Shown here piece by piece: positions 62,649 to 64,000 of a stretch of 64,000 nucleotides of DNA. Made by a program: the position numbers and the translations under genes. Each line of letters opens with the position of its first letter. The stretch's first letter is position 1. The notes below the pieces were generated by a model. The model was not told the DNA's origin, searched no databases, and saw nothing but the letters and a program-made list of their open reading frames with translations. Source of the stretch: Larkinella sp049445795 (GTDB lineage Bacteria; Bacteroidota; Bacteroidia; Cytophagales; Spirosomataceae); NCBI RefSeq assembly GCF_049445795.1, contig NZ_JBMSDT010000008.1, forward strand, positions 1 to 64,000, given 5' to 3'.

Positions 62649-63458
62649 TCACTGAACCAGTTTTCGAAAGGCGAATGGCGTGAAACCGGTATGTTTTTTG
62701 AAAAGTCGGATAAAATGGCTCTGATCCGAAAAACCGCAGTCGTAGGCTAATTCCGTCAGCGATACCGGTTCGCGGCTGATCATTCGCTCAATGGCTTTCT
62801 CGAGTTTGATCTTGCGGATATACTCCCCCAGCGTACATTGAAATAACTTGGGAAACTGCTGACAGAGATAAACCGGATGAAGTTGCAGTTCAGCCGCAAT
62901 ATTGCTCAGACTGAGAGGCTTGTCATAATTGGCATACAGCAAAGCTTTTAGTTTCCCCAGCCAGGCGGGTTTGTAGTCCGAATACTCCCGCAACTGAAGC
63001 AAATTGCTAAAGGCCAATACCACCAGGCTTTCCGTTGCCACTTCTTTCTCGGTGCCACCCAGCCGGGTTTCCGCCAGTAGCCGGGCAAAGGTAATTTTCA
63101 GGTCAGGAGATTTTAGCTCCCGCAAGCCTTCCGGTCGAACCTGCCGGAGGTCGCAGCGGTCGAACCAGCCATCGTCAATGTCTACGTGCAGGCTCGAAAC
63201 ATACGAGGAGTACCGGCTGTTTCGATGCGGTTCCTGGCTATAGTGATAGGTCAGCGAACCTGCGCTCAGGGCAATCTCCCGGTGTTTGTACGATTCGAGC
63301 AAGTGGCCACCGGTAGTAAAGGCAAAGTAGGCGTTTTCGTGGTAATGCCAGGGGCAGCTATGCTGGTTGTGATAAACGGACTGGACCAGCGACAGCCCAT
63401 TCACTACAAGCTCCTTTCGTGACTGGCCAAAAAACTGCCCTTTCGTTAGCTTATCCAT
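62649..63458 (-). CDS. AraC-family transcriptional regulator
   Basis: A 269-residue regulator. The N-terminal part has a cupin-like sensor with HSCPWHYHENAYFAFTTGG. The C-terminal region (about 165-269) has two helix-turn-helix units: LSLSNIAAELQLHPVYLCQQ and LTELAYDCGFSDQSHFIRLF, followed by the signature FKKHTGFTPFAFR. It is the first gene upstream of the two cupin genes, whose expression it probably controls. The start is the ATG at 63458. Confidence 0.92.
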   Translation of the reverse strand: MDKLTKGQFFGQSRKELVVNGLSLVQSVYHNQHSCPWHYHENAYFAFTTGGHLLESYKHREIALSAGSLTYHYSQEPHRNSRYSSYVSSLHVDIDDGWFDRCDLRQVRPEGLRELKSPDLKITFARLLAETRLGGTEKEVATESLVVLAFSNLLQLREYSDYKPAWLGKLKALLYANYDKPLSLSNIAAELQLHPVYLCQQFPKLFQCTLGEYIRKIKLEKAIERMISREPVSLTELAYDCGFSDQSHFIRLFKKHTGFTPFAFRKLVQ

Positions 63459-63538
63459 ATACCTTCGTAGCTTGAAAAGTAATGTACTACTTTTCGGTAT
63501 CGGATAAGCATTCCTTTTACTAAGCGGTTTGTTTTGAC

Positions 63539-63620
63539 GTACCCACGGACTTTAGTCCGTGTTTTTTGAGCTGGACACTCGAATAGTCAGGAAAAAACAC
63601 GGACTAAAGTCCGTGGGTAC
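63539..63620. repeat. REP-like inverted pair
   Basis: Two exact inverted 23-base units, 63539-63561 and 63598-63620, with GTACC heads facing outward and an internal CACGGACT/AGTCCGTG hairpin. The 36-base spacer contains TTTTTTGAGCTGG, which resembles TTTTGAGCTAGG in the inverted spacer of the pair at 61319. The right unit provides the stop codon of the second treZ. Confidence 0.85.
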
Positions 63621-64000
63621 GGGCTTTGTACACGGTCGCGCTGGATGGGGACAGCGTCACGGTTTGGCCGGGTACAGGTTGGTCGGGCAACGGCTCACCC
63701 TTGGATTCGGCGGTTTCCAGCCATTGGCTTTCCTTCGAATCCAGCAGTTTTTGATACGAATCCAGCCAGGTCGGCAAGGTATAGGAAACCGCTCCGTCGG
63801 AGAAGTTCAGCAGGCAGAGGAGGTGTTCCTGCCCGTCGGGGGTTTGCCGATCCAGCACCAGTCCGGCCTGGCCGAGCACCGTCGCCCGGATGTCGGTTTT
63901 GGCAAAATTCTGCAAAACCGGTTCGGTCCGGCGCATACCAATGAGGGTCCGGTGCCAGTCCAGGATAATACGGTGCTGACCGGTCGTGCGCTTCTCCCAT
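63604..64000 (-). CDS. treZ: malto-oligosyltrehalose trehalohydrolase, C-terminal part (second copy)
   Basis: The last about 131 residues of a GH13 protein whose 5' part lies beyond the window. The frame enters as WEKRTTGQHRIILDWHRTLI, GMRRTEP, which is the end of the TreZ barrel, followed by the all-beta C-terminal domain (LVLDRQTPDGQEHLLCLLNF). It is distinct from the complete treZ at 24952. The final residues RTHGL and the TAG stop come from the REP-like unit at 63598-63620. TreZ identity rests on the C-terminal part only, so another GH13 member is possible. Confidence 0.7.
   Translation of the reverse strand, partial: WEKRTTGQHRIILDWHRTLIGMRRTEPVLQNFAKTDIRATVLGQAGLVLDRQTPDGQEHLLCLLNFSDGAVSYTLPTWLDSYQKLLDSKESQWLETAESKGEPLPDQPVPGQTVTLSPSSATVYKARTHGL

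Noticed and set aside
1..64000. CRISPR arrays, tRNA or rRNA genes, prophage and insertion sequences
   Set aside because: No regular direct repeats with spacers, cloverleaf sequences, ribosomal RNA signatures, transposases or phage genes were recognised by reading.

Overview
The window reads as a chromosomal segment of a GC-rich Bacteroidota species, most likely a Cytophagales/Spirosomataceae-type organism (Spirosoma/Larkinella-like). The basis is two SusC/SusD pairs, many lipoproteins with short lipobox leaders, few obvious Shine-Dalgarno sites, LytTR signalling, and families typical of that group (SPW-repeat, DUF4136, LEA14-like, YciF-like). No rRNA, tRNA, CRISPR array, phage or insertion-sequence transposase was recognised. 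The genus is inference from gene content.

Layout. (1) 1-8142, minus strand: a pentose-phosphate operon read tkt, rpiB, tal, gnd, zwf, pgl, with long palindromes in the spacers around tal and rpiB and tight overlaps at gnd/zwf/pgl. (2) 8373-10454: a GH1-like protein, an SPW membrane protein and a half-size YciF-like protein. (3) 10975-17063: a SusC/SusD locus ending in a sialidase-fold lipoprotein. (4) 17171-23904: stress and envelope genes (Mn-catalase, DUF4136 and LEA14-like proteins, small secreted or membrane proteins) with two decayed genes. (5) 23905-29715: a flavin oxidoreductase with treZ, a zinc alcohol dehydrogenase and a DUF2231 membrane protein. (6) 29927-42402: a glycan region, made of a minus-strand operon (787-aa unrecognised protein, SDR, GH130 phosphorylase) opposite a plus-strand run (GT4, GmhB-like phosphatase, GT9, carbamoyltransferase, GT2, GT9). 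(7) 42663-45878: a lipoprotein, a small membrane protein, a LytTR protein with its receiver-like domain at the C-terminus, a stand-alone receiver and a Cys-rich copper-storage-like protein. (8) 45927-50503: a second SusC/SusD pair. (9) 50808-64000: a glycosyltransferase, a cysteine hydrolase, full-length YciF, a TreY-MalQ fusion, a GH13 lipoprotein, two DUF421 paralogues with zinc knuckles, two cupins, an AraC regulator and the end of a second treZ.

How the parts may fit: the genes for making trehalose from maltodextrin (two treZ, treY-malQ), oxidative pentose-phosphate enzymes that make NADPH, and peroxide/metal/general-stress proteins sit together with surface-glycan genes. This looks like a stress-protection and envelope region rather than one discrete machine.

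The most unusual feature is non-coding. A REP-like palindrome family (GTACC head plus a CACGGAC/GTCCGTG stem) lies at the 3' ends of genes. In three of them (pgl, a cupin, the second treZ) it is translated and supplies the last codons, and it also supplies the stop in the treZ. Several unrelated long palindromes occupy other spacers.
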